64,000 nucleotides of DNA from contig CAYMDP010000010.1 in assembly GCA_964389375.1 (NCBI GenBank), positions 1 through 64,000 of the forward strand, read 5' to 3'. The DNA is from CAYMDP01 sp964389375. Its GTDB lineage: Bacteria > Bdellovibrionota > Bdellovibrionia > Bdellovibrionales > UBA1609. The translations under genes and the position numbers were made by a program. The notes beneath the pieces were generated by a model. It did no database searches. It saw only the letters and a program-made list of their open reading frames with translations, and had not been told where the DNA came from. Of the stretch, positions 1-9,824 are shown piece after piece (position 1 is the first letter of the stretch; each line of letters begins with the position of its first letter).

Positions 1-3000
1 CTGGCTACGGGATCACAAATGCTGTGACCAATGCCGGTGATACGCCAAGTATTTCTTCTGGCCTTGATGCCGCAATTCCTGCTGCTGGAACTTTAGGAAG
101 ACTTTACGTTGCAACAAACACTCAAAGACTTTACCGAGATAACGGTGCGACTTGGGATATTATCGCTCAGGCTTCTGGTGGAGCTCCAGGTGGTACTGCG
201 GGTGGAGATCTAACTGGGACCTATCCAAATCCAGAACTTACAACAACTGGTGTAGTCGCAAACACTTATCCAAAAGTGACAGTCGATACTAAAGGACGAG
301 TCACTGCAGGGGCTGCATTATTGGCTGCAGATATTCCAGTTTTAGATTGGTCTAAGATTACAACAGGTACTCCAAACACACTTGCCGGCTACGGAATTAC
401 AAATGCAGTGACGAATGCCGGTGACACTCCAAGTATTTCTTCAGGACTTGATGCAGCTATTCCTGCCGCTGGAACCTTAGGAAGACTTTATGTCGCGACC
501 AACACTCAAAGACTTTACCGAGATAACGGTGCAACTTGGGATATTATCGCTCAAGCTTCTGGTGGTGCTCCTGGTGGAACTGCAGGTGGAGATTTAACTG
601 GGACCTATCCAAATCCAGAACTTACGACAACTGGAGTTGGTGCTGGAACTTATCCAAAAGTGACAGTTGATACTAAAGGACGAGTCACTGCTGGTGCAGC
701 TCTTGTTGCGGGTGATATTCCAAATTTATCTGCTGCACAAATCACCAGTGGAACTTTAGATGCTGCAAGACTTCCAACGACCGCAATCGTAGATCAGGGA
801 AACACATTAGCTGCTCCCATTACAATCGGATCAAATGATGGTTTTGATCTGAATTTTGAGACCAATGGCGCGATTCGAATGACTATCAATGACACCGGTC
901 GGGTAGGGATCGGAGAAACGGATCCTGATGACTCAGCGATCCTTGAGCTTTCCAGCACGACCCAAGGTGCCTTGATCCCTAGAATGACAACGGCGCAAAG
1001 AGATCTCATTGCTTCTCCGGCCACGGGTCTACAAATCTATAACACTTCTACAAATGCTGTGAACTTTTATAATGGTGCAACTTGGGAAGCTTTAGGAGTT
1101 GCGGGCTCTGGCTTAAATTCGATCAATGCCCTAACGGGTGGAGATCAGACTTTAGTGGTCGGAAGTGCTGGAACTGATTTTACAATTGATTCTTCAGGTA
1201 CGGCTCACACCTTTAATATCCCAACGGCAAGTGCAGCAAATCGTGGTCTTTTAGCAAGTGCAGATTACACAGCTTTTGTTGCAAAGCTTACGTCTCCTTT
1301 AACTACTAAAGGGGATATTATCGGTTTTGATGGTGCGGCTCATGTAAGGCTTCCTGTCGGAACTGACACTTATATATTGTCAGCAAACTCAGCTACAGCC
1401 TCTGGTCTTGAGTGGATTGCTGCGCCCACCGGCGACATCACTGAAATCGTTGCAGGAAATGGTCTAACTGGAGACGCAACAAGTGGAGTTGCAACTTTAG
1501 CCGTCGGAGCAGGCACTGGAATTATCGCAAACGCTGATGATATCGCAGTGAATGTGGGAACTGGAAACAATCAGATCGTGCAACTGGATGGCACAGCTAG
1601 ACTTCCAGCGGTTGACGGATCACAGCTGACTAATTTAAATGCTGGCGCTATCGGAAGCGGAATTTTGCCCATCGCACGGGGTGGAACAAACTCTGGTGCT
1701 GTTCTTACCAATAATAAAGTGATGGTCTCTTCAGGTGACGCCATTGTTGAAGGTGCAGCTTCTGCAGTCACTGCAACGGGCAACACTTTTGTGATGCGTG
1801 ATGGTTCGGGCAACATAGAAGCCTCTCTTGCAACAGTCGATCAAATCGCAGTTGATGGTGCGACTTCAGGTACTGTCAATTTAGTCGCCCCTGCGTCTTT
1901 GACTAGTTACACACTGACTCTTCCTGCAGACACTGGATCTCCCGGTCAAGTTCTTTCAACAAATGGAGCTGGTGGCTTAACTTCTTGGGTTAGTGCTTTA
2001 ACCTCAGCCAATGGTTTTGTGAATGGTGGAAACTCCTTCGGAGGAGCAGCCACTCTTGGAACCAATGACAATTTCGCATTAAATTTTGAAACGAATAATA
2101 CAGCTCGAATGACCATTTTGGACACTGGTTTGGTGGGAATAGGTACAGCGGCCCCAACTACTGCATTGTCTGTTAGTGGCACACTGACGGCCGCGAATGG
2201 CACAGAATCCATTCCCTCCTATAGTTTTTCTAGCCATCCATCAACAGGAATGTGGGTCACAGCTGGTCCTATCTTATATTTTTCTGCTGGTGGGAACTCG
2301 GTTCTTCGAATGGACGACACTCAGGTAGCTCCATATAGACCGGTTCGGGTATCAAATGGCGTGACCGCGGGTAATCCAGCATATTCATTTTTTGGGGATT
2401 CAAATAACGGAATCTTCAATCCTGCTGCAGATGTCCTTGCTGTTTCAACCGATGGATCTGAGCGACTCCGGGTCACTGCGACAGGGAGCATTGGAGTAGG
2501 TGCAACTGATCCCTCCTCAATTTTAGATGTCAACGGGGCCGTGACCCAAAGAGGAATGGCGGCTCCAGCACTATCGGCCGCAGGCCAAGGACGAATCTAT
2601 TTTGATTCGACATCAAATACTTTTCAAGTGTCACAAAATGGTGGGGCTTATACAGATTTAGTCAGTGCGGGAGGTGGCGGAGATATTTCTAACGGCGGAA
2701 ATAGCTTTGGTGCAGCTGCGACCATTGGTACCAATGACAACTTCGATCTTAACTTTGAAACTAATGGTGCCACTAATATGACCCTCCATGCAAATGGAAA
2801 CGTCGGTATTGGAACGGCAAGCCCTGGCACAAGTCGGCTGGCAATTGTGGGCTCAACTTCTGATAATCTTGCAACGGCTTTAACCCTGACAAACTCTTCT
2901 GCCACAAATTTGATGCAAGTCTATAACGACGGTGCCGTGCGCATGGGTGGAGCGAGTACAGGAACCTCGACTTTAACCGTTCAAAAAGAAGCCGTTTACA

Positions 3001-6000
3001 ACGACCACTACGGTTATGCAGTATCGGTCACTCCAAGTACCAGTCCCTATAAACGCTTGTCTCTTGCTTATGATCCCGCAATTGATGCGGCCGTGATTCA
3101 GTCGCACACTCTTGGATCAACATGGGCCAAGAATCTTCTGATTCAGCCCAATGGCGGCTTCGTTGGCCTTGGGGCACTCACTCCAACTTCACTTTTGGAC
3201 ATCAATGGAGCAGTCACACAACGAGGAATGGCCGCACCTGCGGTTTCACCTGCCGGCCAGGGGCGAATTTATTTTGATTCGACATCGAATACTTTTCAAG
3301 TGTCACAAAATGGTGGGGCCTATACTGATCTTGTGAGTGCTGGTGGCGGCGGTGATATCTTAAACGGCGGGAATACAACGGGCGCCGCAATTACAATCGG
3401 AACCGATGACAACTTTGCCTTGAATCTTGAGACGAATGGGTCACCCAGAATGACCATTTTAAATGACGGGAAAGTGGGAATTGGTCAGACGAATCCGGAC
3501 AAGCCATTTACCGTAGCAAGTACCTCTGCTGATATCGCCGTTTTCCGAACGGATACTACAGCAACTGTCGAAATCGAATCCGTTGATGCCGCCGGTCGAG
3601 CTGCCTTAGAGATGACCAGTCGAAACGGAAACAATGTATGGATTATGCATGGTGGATCTGGGGACGCAGATTTGTACTTTAAATCTGGAAGTAACATTAA
3701 CTCCTCACCGAATCGATTAGTTTTAGACGGAACAGATGGTTTTGTTGGTATTGGAGTAGATGTTCCTACTTCGGGCTTAGATCTTAACGGATCGATGACT
3801 CAAAGGGGAATGGCGGCACCAGCGGTATCAGCCGCGGGCCAAGGTCGAATTTATTTTGATTCTGGATCAAATCGATTCAGAGTTTCGCAAAATGGCGCCG
3901 CTTACGCAGACTTAATTCCTTCAGGTGGAATTGGAGATATCATAAATGGTGGAAATTCTTTCGGCGCAGCCGCAACGATTGGAACTAATGACAACTTCGG
4001 ATTAAACTTCGAAACGAATGCAAATACAAGAATGACAATTCGTAACGATGGTAATGTGGGTATCGGCGAAGCCAATCCGACTTCACGCTTTGTGGTTAGC
4101 GGCGGAGATGCGGTCATTAATGGTGTTCGTATCGGACGCGGTTTAGCCTCGACGGCTAGCAATACAGCACTTGGTGAAAATGCCCTTAACTCAAGCACGA
4201 CTGGGGCCAATAATTTGGCGGCGGGGCAAAATGCATTGTTCTCGCTTACTGAGGGATATGCCAACGTTGCGATCGGTGGCAGCAGTATGTTCTCCCTCTC
4301 GACCCAATATGAAAACACGGCTGTGGGACTTAATACTCTTACTTCTGTAGGATCCAGTTTTAACACAGCACTCGGCGCCTATGCGCTATCTGCTCACAGC
4401 GGAGGCGGGGGCTCGAACGTTGCGATCGGAGCTAGAGCCTTATCTCAAACTCAAGGTTTTGGAAATATCGCAGTCGGTACCCGAGCCGGTGAAAATATGA
4501 CCGCCGGTGATTCGAATATCATCATCGGAAATGGAGTTGATCCTGCTTCACTGACCGGTAGCGATCAGCTTGTCATCGGGAGTCTGATCTATGGTGACAT
4601 GGGTGCAAGCAAAATTCTGGATGTCAATGGTGCACTAAATGTGAGAGGTCAAGCAGCTCCGGCTGTATCCCCAGCCGGCCAAGGCCGAATTTATTTTGAT
4701 TCCACATCCAACACATTTAGAGTTTCGCAAAATGGAGCTGCATATACTGATCTTGTACCATCCGGTGGTGGTTCCACAATTGATTCGTTAACCGATGCAG
4801 CTGCAAACTACACCGACAACAATATGTTTTTAGGGCAAGATGTCGGGGCGACGCGGACAACGGGCCTTCAGAACATCGGCGTGGGCACTCGCGTCTTTGA
4901 ATATCTATCTTCAGGAAATAGTAACTCTGCCTTAGGGGATCAAGCTCTTCAAAACGTGACAACTGGAAACAACAACACCGCCTTTGGAAGAGAGACTTTA
5001 CAGGCGATTGATACAGCAAGTGGAAATACAGCGATTGGCATGGCAAGTATGTTTAGAGCGAGAGCCACGAATGGCAACACAGCTGTGGGAGATGCTGCGC
5101 TTCTGAATCACACCGACGGCGGACAAAACGTTGCGATCGGACAAGGGGCTCTCGGCAATGTAACTAGCGGTGCCTACGAGAATGTCGCTGTTGGCAGTGA
5201 TTCAGGTGCTGAACTTGATCCAGGAAGTTCTGGGAATATTTTTCTGGGTACTCGAGCTGGGCCTGCGTCAACAAGCGCAATCTCGAATACGCTTTGGATC
5301 CATAATAATACGGGGAATCCGACAATTTATGGCGATTTGACAAATCTTCGAGTTGGACTCGGTGGAATGACAAATCCGTCTACCACATTAGACGTTGCCG
5401 GAGCAGTCACTCAGCGAGGAATGGCGGCCCCTGCGGTTTCACCTGCCGGCCAAGGCCGAATTTATTTTGATTCAACTTTAAATACCTTTAGGGCATCTAT
5501 GAATGGTGGGGCCTACGCCAATCTTACATTTGGTGGATTGACGAATGGTGGGACTTTCTTGGCAGCAGATGGAAGTGACGCAGCTCCTTCCCACTCATTT
5601 TTAAATGATCCCAATACAGGTCTATATTCGCCCTACGGTGATGCGATAAGTTTTAGCCTCGGTGGGAATGCGCTCTTTGGTATGGATAATAATGGCTTTT
5701 GGTCTCCGGCAACACGAGGGATTTTCATAAATCCACATACTGGTTCGAATACGAATCCCACTTACGCCTTTCAGTCCGATCAAGATACCGGTATGTACAG
5801 TCCTAGTGCTGAGGTGATCCGATTTACAACGGCATCAGGCGACCGTATGACAATAGACGCTTCTGGAAATGTCGGTATCGGCACAACTTCGCCGGGCACG
5901 TTGCTAGATGTGAATGGCGCTATATCTCAAAGAGGAATGGCGGCACCAGCAGTATCAGCGGCAGGCCAAGGCCGAATTTATTTTGATTCGACTTCAAATA

Positions 6001-9000
6001 CATTTCAAGTTTCACAAAATGGTGGGGCCTATACGGATCTTGTTAGTGCAGGTGGTGGCGGAGATATCGCCAACGGCGGAAATACTTTCGGTGCAGCTGC
6101 GACCATAGGTACTGATGATAATTTCGCATTAAATTTTGAAACGAACGGAACAAATAAAATGACGATCTTGCCTGATGGCAAAGTAGGAATCGGTACCGCG
6201 GGAACATCGCGCGGCGGTTTAGAAATTTATGGTTTCACTGGTCCTGATTTGTTAATCGAAACCACTGGAACAGAGACTGCCAGCGCTCAGTTAAGAGCCC
6301 CAGATGGACGCAATTCGAGTATCGAATTCCGCGAAGGAGACTTTGCGGGAACCCAATACGGATTCGATATGACTTACAACGGGTTCGATAATACTTTCCG
6401 CATTGAACCAAACGTGAACGGCGGACAGGGCGCAGCCCTTTCTATCTTGCGTGGATCAGACGCAATTGGGATATACAACGATGACCCCACGTCAGCCCTT
6501 GATATTAGTGGTGCAGTCACTCAACGCGGGATGGCGGCCCCAGCAGTATCCCCAGCCGGCCAAGGCCGAATTTATTTTGATTCCACATCCAACACATTTA
6601 GAGTTTCGCAAAATGGTGGAGCATATACAAACTTGCTAAGCTCTGGCGGAGGAGTCAGCTTTCCTGCTTCAGATACTACGGCGGGCGCATCGATTGCAAT
6701 TGGTACAAGTGCTTTGGCGAATCAACCAAACTCTGCGGCTTATAATAATATTGCAATTGGCTATCATTCTATGATTTCAGCGGCCATGACAACGGCTGCG
6801 GTCGAAAATATTGCGATTGGAAGAAGAACCTTAGCTTCAGTCACAAGCGGAAATTACAACGTCGCCATCGGTGGCCAAGATGGCTATAGCGAATATCCTT
6901 TGGGCGACAATACATCAGGCGATTCTAATACGGCTGTCGGAGCAGGTGCAGCGGCTCGCAATACGACAGGCGATTACAATACGGCCCTAGGATTTTGGGC
7001 GATGTCTTATAATACAACTGGAGGAGGAAATACCTATGTGGGTTCTTCTGCCGGATTATACTCTGTGGGCAGTGGCGACACTGGGGTCGGATCCAGCGCT
7101 CTTTATGACTCGCAAGGTGGATATAACTCAGCACTTGGAAATCAGGCTTTAAGACTTGTGTACAACGGAATCAATAACGTTGGTGTCGGAAATGAGTCTG
7201 GTGCAAACATTGATGCTGGAAACCAGAACACGACACTTGGAGCCTATGCCGGGCATTCAATTACTTCGGGCAGTGCCAACGTGGCTATCGGTTATGAAGT
7301 GGGATCAACAACGCTTGTTTCGGGAAGCAATAATATCCTAATCGGCAATTCGGCAGCTGTAGACACTCCGGCTGCAGCGACAAGCGATCATTTAAATATC
7401 GGAAATTTGATTTATGGAAATTTAGCCTCTGGAGACAGAACTGTAGACATTAACGGGACTGTCAATGTGCGAGGTCGTGCAGCTCCAGCAGTGTCAGCCG
7501 CCGGCCAAGGCCGAATCTATTTTGATTCAACTTCGAATGTATTTAGAGTTTCGCAAAATGGTGGCGCTTATGCTGATCTTGTTGGTGGTGGTGGAGTAAC
7601 TGCGGTCGATGGATTGAGTGATGGAATTGCCAACTATACGTCTTACAATATTTTTCTTGGATCCGGCGGGGGAGCAATCACCTCGGGCGATAGAAATACA
7701 GGTCTTGGGACTCTTTCTATGCAGAATCTGACTAGCGGAACTTCGAACACAGGAATTGGGGCCGAGTCGCTCAATAGTCTCAACACGGGATCAAACAACA
7801 CCGCAGTCGGACGTGAGGCTGGGATTGGAATTACGACTGGGAATAATAACACAGCGATGGGTATGTTTGCATTGGGCTACGTATCGACGACTCACGACAA
7901 TACTGCTGTGGGCGGTGGAACTCTTGGTTTCGCAACGGGTTCTGAAAACACTTCGGTGGGTGCAGGTTCACTAGGGCAAATCGGTGCTGCTAGCGCAAAT
8001 ACAGCGCTTGGATACCGCTCGGGTCGAAGTTTAACTGGAGCGAGCGAGCGCAATATTACGATTGGATATTTAGCGGGACCAGACCCAGATTCAACTCATT
8101 CAGATACCCTGTGGATTCATAATTATAGCGGACTTCCGACCATTTATGGCGATTTAGCCAATCGAAGAGTCGGACTTGGTGGGATGACAAATCCATCTAC
8201 GACTTTAGATATTAACGGTGCGGTCACTCAGCGTGGAATGGCAGCTCCAGCGCTATCTCCTGCTGGTCAAGGTCGCATCTATTTTGATTCAACCTCAAAT
8301 ACATTTAGAGCTTCACGTAATGGTGGGGCCTATCAAGACCTCACATTTGGTGGAGTGAGCAATGGTGGTACTTTCTTGGCGGGTGATGGAGATTGGAACA
8401 CTCCCTCAATTAGTTTTCAGAGCGATACGGATACAGGATTTTATTATGGCGGGACTGGATCAATTGCAATTACATCAAGCGGAATTGATGTAGGTTACAT
8501 TGGTGGTAACGAAGTTCGATTATATAGAAAAATTCAAACTGGAAACTGTGATGTGTCCGAGCCCTGTTTTGCTTTCTCGGGAGATACCGACACGGGGATG
8601 TATCGGGTAACGGATGATGTATTAGGTTTTGCAACCAACGGAACAGAACGCATGCGAATCTCTACTGGTGGGCAAGTGTCCATTGGAAATACTTCAACGA
8701 CTCATCAACTTAACGTCACAGGGACTGCGGGTCTGTCCACAGGCACTGCGTGGACAAATACCTCAGATGCAAGACTAAAAGATATCCATGGTGAATATGA
8801 GTACGGTCTAAATGAAATATTAAAACTAAATACAGTCCGTTTTAATTATAAAAAGAATAATACTTTAGGTTTGGATTCCGAAGTTAAGATGACTGGATTT
8901 GTGGCACAAGAAGTTCAAAGTGTAATCCCTGATGCAGTGACTGTTCGTGAGGATGGATATCTTGAGTTGAACGTGGATCCAATTCACTGGGCGACAGTGA

Positions 9001-9185
9001 ACGCGGTTCAAGATCTTTATGAAATGTGTAAGGCTGAGACAAGTAAGTCCGAGGCCAACACTCAAGACATCGCTTCTATCAAGCGAGAGTTAGCTTTGAT
9101 AAAAGAAGAGAATCAAAATTTAAAATTGGAAAATGAACAAATGAAAAAAGACCTTGAGTTGATTAAGAAAAAATTAGGCCTTTAA
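1..9185 (+). CDS. Giant modular fibre/adhesin with C-terminal S74 self-cleaving chaperone (5' partial)
   Basis: The reading frame is open from base 3 and continues a repeat unit already under way at the edge, so the gene starts outside the window and the GTG at 24 is not its start. About 3,060 residues are visible, rich in Gly, Ala, Thr, Asn and Ser. They are built from recurring modules: a 128-residue tandem repeat (3 to about 770), six NDNFALNFETN/RMTI/VGIGT units, nine AAPAVSPAGQGRIYFDS cassettes, and four blocks of YadA-head-like NTALG/NVAIG repeats. The C-terminus has an SDARLKD motif (8763 onward) typical of peptidase S74 intramolecular chaperones of phage tail spikes, then a Leu/Glu/Lys heptad coiled coil (about 9040-9180). 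By family knowledge such proteins trimerise and the chaperone cleaves itself off. Cell-surface or predatory fibre is an inference; Bdellovibrio is known to carry mosaic trimeric fibres of this kind. Confidence 0.88.
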   Translation, partial: GYGITNAVTNAGDTPSISSGLDAAIPAAGTLGRLYVATNTQRLYRDNGATWDIIAQASGGAPGGTAGGDLTGTYPNPELTTTGVVANTYPKVTVDTKGRVTAGAALLAADIPVLDWSKITTGTPNTLAGYGITNAVTNAGDTPSISSGLDAAIPAAGTLGRLYVATNTQRLYRDNGATWDIIAQASGGAPGGTAGGDLTGTYPNPELTTTGVGAGTYPKVTVDTKGRVTAGAALVAGDIPNLSAAQITSGTLDAARLPTTAIVDQGNTLAAPITIGSNDGFDLNFETNGAIRMTINDTGRVGIGETDPDDSAILELSSTTQGALIPRMTTAQRDLIASPATGLQIYNTSTNAVNFYNGATWEALGVAGSGLNSINALTGGDQTLVVGSAGTDFTIDSSGTAHTFNIPTASAANRGLLASADYTAFVAKLTSPLTTKGDIIGFDGAAHVRLPVGTDTYILSANSATASGLEWIAAPTGDITEIVAGNGLTGDATSGVATLAVGAGTGIIANADDIAVNVGTGNNQIVQLDGTARLPAVDGSQLTNLNAGAIGSGILPIARGGTNSGAVLTNNKVMVSSGDAIVEGAASAVTATGNTFVMRDGSGNIEASLATVDQIAVDGATSGTVNLVAPASLTSYTLTLPADTGSPGQVLSTNGAGGLTSWVSALTSANGFVNGGNSFGGAATLGTNDNFALNFETNNTARMTILDTGLVGIGTAAPTTALSVSGTLTAANGTESIPSYSFSSHPSTGMWVTAGPILYFSAGGNSVLRMDDTQVAPYRPVRVSNGVTAGNPAYSFFGDSNNGIFNPAADVLAVSTDGSERLRVTATGSIGVGATDPSSILDVNGAVTQRGMAAPALSAAGQGRIYFDSTSNTFQVSQNGGAYTDLVSAGGGGDISNGGNSFGAAATIGTNDNFDLNFETNGATNMTLHANGNVGIGTASPGTSRLAIVGSTSDNLATALTLTNSSATNLMQVYNDGAVRMGGASTGTSTLTVQKEAVYNDHYGYAVSVTPSTSPYKRLSLAYDPAIDAAVIQSHTLGSTWAKNLLIQPNGGFVGLGALTPTSLLDINGAVTQRGMAAPAVSPAGQGRIYFDSTSNTFQVSQNGGAYTDLVSAGGGGDILNGGNTTGAAITIGTDDNFALNLETNGSPRMTILNDGKVGIGQTNPDKPFTVASTSADIAVFRTDTTATVEIESVDAAGRAALEMTSRNGNNVWIMHGGSGDADLYFKSGSNINSSPNRLVLDGTDGFVGIGVDVPTSGLDLNGSMTQRGMAAPAVSAAGQGRIYFDSGSNRFRVSQNGAAYADLIPSGGIGDIINGGNSFGAAATIGTNDNFGLNFETNANTRMTIRNDGNVGIGEANPTSRFVVSGGDAVINGVRIGRGLASTASNTALGENALNSSTTGANNLAAGQNALFSLTEGYANVAIGGSSMFSLSTQYENTAVGLNTLTSVGSSFNTALGAYALSAHSGGGGSNVAIGARALSQTQGFGNIAVGTRAGENMTAGDSNIIIGNGVDPASLTGSDQLVIGSLIYGDMGASKILDVNGALNVRGQAAPAVSPAGQGRIYFDSTSNTFRVSQNGAAYTDLVPSGGGSTIDSLTDAAANYTDNNMFLGQDVGATRTTGLQNIGVGTRVFEYLSSGNSNSALGDQALQNVTTGNNNTAFGRETLQAIDTASGNTAIGMASMFRARATNGNTAVGDAALLNHTDGGQNVAIGQGALGNVTSGAYENVAVGSDSGAELDPGSSGNIFLGTRAGPASTSAISNTLWIHNNTGNPTIYGDLTNLRVGLGGMTNPSTTLDVAGAVTQRGMAAPAVSPAGQGRIYFDSTLNTFRASMNGGAYANLTFGGLTNGGTFLAADGSDAAPSHSFLNDPNTGLYSPYGDAISFSLGGNALFGMDNNGFWSPATRGIFINPHTGSNTNPTYAFQSDQDTGMYSPSAEVIRFTTASGDRMTIDASGNVGIGTTSPGTLLDVNGAISQRGMAAPAVSAAGQGRIYFDSTSNTFQVSQNGGAYTDLVSAGGGGDIANGGNTFGAAATIGTDDNFALNFETNGTNKMTILPDGKVGIGTAGTSRGGLEIYGFTGPDLLIETTGTETASAQLRAPDGRNSSIEFREGDFAGTQYGFDMTYNGFDNTFRIEPNVNGGQGAALSILRGSDAIGIYNDDPTSALDISGAVTQRGMAAPAVSPAGQGRIYFDSTSNTFRVSQNGGAYTNLLSSGGGVSFPASDTTAGASIAIGTSALANQPNSAAYNNIAIGYHSMISAAMTTAAVENIAIGRRTLASVTSGNYNVAIGGQDGYSEYPLGDNTSGDSNTAVGAGAAARNTTGDYNTALGFWAMSYNTTGGGNTYVGSSAGLYSVGSGDTGVGSSALYDSQGGYNSALGNQALRLVYNGINNVGVGNESGANIDAGNQNTTLGAYAGHSITSGSANVAIGYEVGSTTLVSGSNNILIGNSAAVDTPAAATSDHLNIGNLIYGNLASGDRTVDINGTVNVRGRAAPAVSAAGQGRIYFDSTSNVFRVSQNGGAYADLVGGGGVTAVDGLSDGIANYTSYNIFLGSGGGAITSGDRNTGLGTLSMQNLTSGTSNTGIGAESLNSLNTGSNNTAVGREAGIGITTGNNNTAMGMFALGYVSTTHDNTAVGGGTLGFATGSENTSVGAGSLGQIGAASANTALGYRSGRSLTGASERNITIGYLAGPDPDSTHSDTLWIHNYSGLPTIYGDLANRRVGLGGMTNPSTTLDINGAVTQRGMAAPALSPAGQGRIYFDSTSNTFRASRNGGAYQDLTFGGVSNGGTFLAGDGDWNTPSISFQSDTDTGFYYGGTGSIAITSSGIDVGYIGGNEVRLYRKIQTGNCDVSEPCFAFSGDTDTGMYRVTDDVLGFATNGTERMRISTGGQVSIGNTSTTHQLNVTGTAGLSTGTAWTNTSDARLKDIHGEYEYGLNEILKLNTVRFNYKKNNTLGLDSEVKMTGFVAQEVQSVIPDAVTVREDGYLELNVDPIHWATVNAVQDLYEMCKAETSKSEANTQDIASIKRELALIKEENQNLKLENEQMKKDLELIKKKLGL
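3..770 (+). repeat. Tandem 384-bp (128-residue) repeat inside the fibre gene
   Basis: The unit beginning GYGITNAVTNAGDTP at base 3 starts again in frame at 387, exactly 384 bp later. The second copy can be followed through KVTVDTKGRVTAGAAL to about 770, where it diverges. The two copies encode nearly the same peptide but differ at many synonymous positions. More copies may lie upstream of the window. Confidence 0.85.
4665..4735 (+). repeat. 71-bp perfect direct repeat, copy 1 (fibre cassette 4)
   Basis: This segment of the AGQGRIYFDS cassette is identical base for base to 6546-6616. Most other cassettes encode the same peptide with different codons, so this exact identity suggests recent duplication or gene conversion between modules. 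Confidence 0.85.
6546..6616 (+). repeat. 71-bp perfect direct repeat, copy 2 (fibre cassette 7)
   Basis: Identical to 4665-4735. Recombination between the two copies would delete or duplicate about 1.9 kb in frame (1,881 bp, 627 codons), removing a whole YadA-head-like block. Confidence 0.85.
8763..8780 (+). other. Predicted S74 autocleavage site in the fibre protein
   Basis: Codons for S-D-A-R-L-K. In the endosialidase/tail-spike chaperone family the Ser and Lys of SDxRxK form the catalytic dyad and the chain is cut just before the Ser. Here that would release about 140 residues, comprising the chaperone and its terminal coiled coil, from the fibre. Confidence 0.65.
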
Positions 9186-9295
9186 CACAAGCTCTAGTCA
9201 GAGCTCTTCATTCGATCAATTCTAATCAAAGCTTCATAGTCGGAGTAGCCAATCTGGCCATCAAATTTTCCGTCGAGCCGACCCGAACACAGGAC

Positions 9296-9670
9296 TTATT
9301 TGGACATTTTGATGCATTCAAGCTTGCTGACCAAGGGGCCAAGGACTCTAGAGAGTTGAAGTCTAGAGTCCAGTCCAAACCCTCCGGTGGAGTTGATTCC
9401 TTCATCGAATTTTGGACCGACTGTAATCGAAGTTAAAAAGCTTTCTTTTTCGATCTGTTCAGAGACAGAGAAATAAATGTCTCCGACATTTCCCGATAGA
9501 AGCCGGCTGTCGTTATTTTCAAATTCAATCTTCAGAGGCATCCTGACTTCTGTCACCGGTTGGGTTCTAAAATCAATTACAGTTCCCGTGCAGTTGTAAT
9601 CGATAGAGGCTAGCGCATTCTGAGTGACCACAAATAGTAAGGCAGTTTGGGCAAAAAGAACAAGTTTCAT
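9296..9670 (-). CDS. Small exported protein of unknown function
   Basis: A 124-residue protein with a clear signal peptide (MKLVLFAQTALLFVVTQNALA, cut near residue 22). The mature part is about 100 residues with two cysteines (YNCTG near the start, LECIK near the end) that could form a disulphide. A good ribosome site (AAGGAGG) lies six bases before the ATG. The content looks beta-rich (alternating hydrophobic and charged stretches). No family recognised. It is transcribed away from the subtilase terminator, so it probably has its own promoter in 9671-9760. Its stop lies 110 bp from the end of the fibre gene, convergent with it. Confidence 0.6.
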   Translation of the reverse strand: MKLVLFAQTALLFVVTQNALASIDYNCTGTVIDFRTQPVTEVRMPLKIEFENNDSRLLSGNVGDIYFSVSEQIEKESFLTSITVGPKFDEGINSTGGFGLDSRLQLSRVLGPLVSKLECIKMSK

Positions 9671-9770
9671 TGGGGCCTCCTTCGTTGAAGCTAAGAAGTT
9701 AGCGAATTAGAAGTGGCTTGGGAAGCAGTGGCCTTAGAATGAAATTTATACCTAAAGGAACTCAAATAAA

Positions 9771-9796
9771 AAAGGAGAGGTTTTCACCTCTCCTTT
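9771..9796 (-). terminator. Rho-independent terminator of the subtilase gene
   Basis: Perfect 11-bp stem (AAAGGAGAGGT / ACCTCTCCTTT) around a four-base loop that reads GAAA on the minus strand, followed there by a T-rich TTATTT. It lies about 30 bp after the stop codon of the minus-strand protease gene. Confidence 0.9.
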
Positions 9797-9824
9797 CGAA
9801 GATCTTTCGATTTAAAAAATCAGA

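Noticed and set aside
4147..8085. Repetitive arrays that could suggest CRISPR or satellite DNA
   Set aside because: Periodicity is at the protein level in one continuous reading frame with synonymous variation; no uniform direct repeats with unique spacers exist.
9189..9207. Small AGCTCT/AGAGCT hairpin after the fibre gene
   Set aside because: Only six base pairs and no T-run, so not convincing as a terminator.
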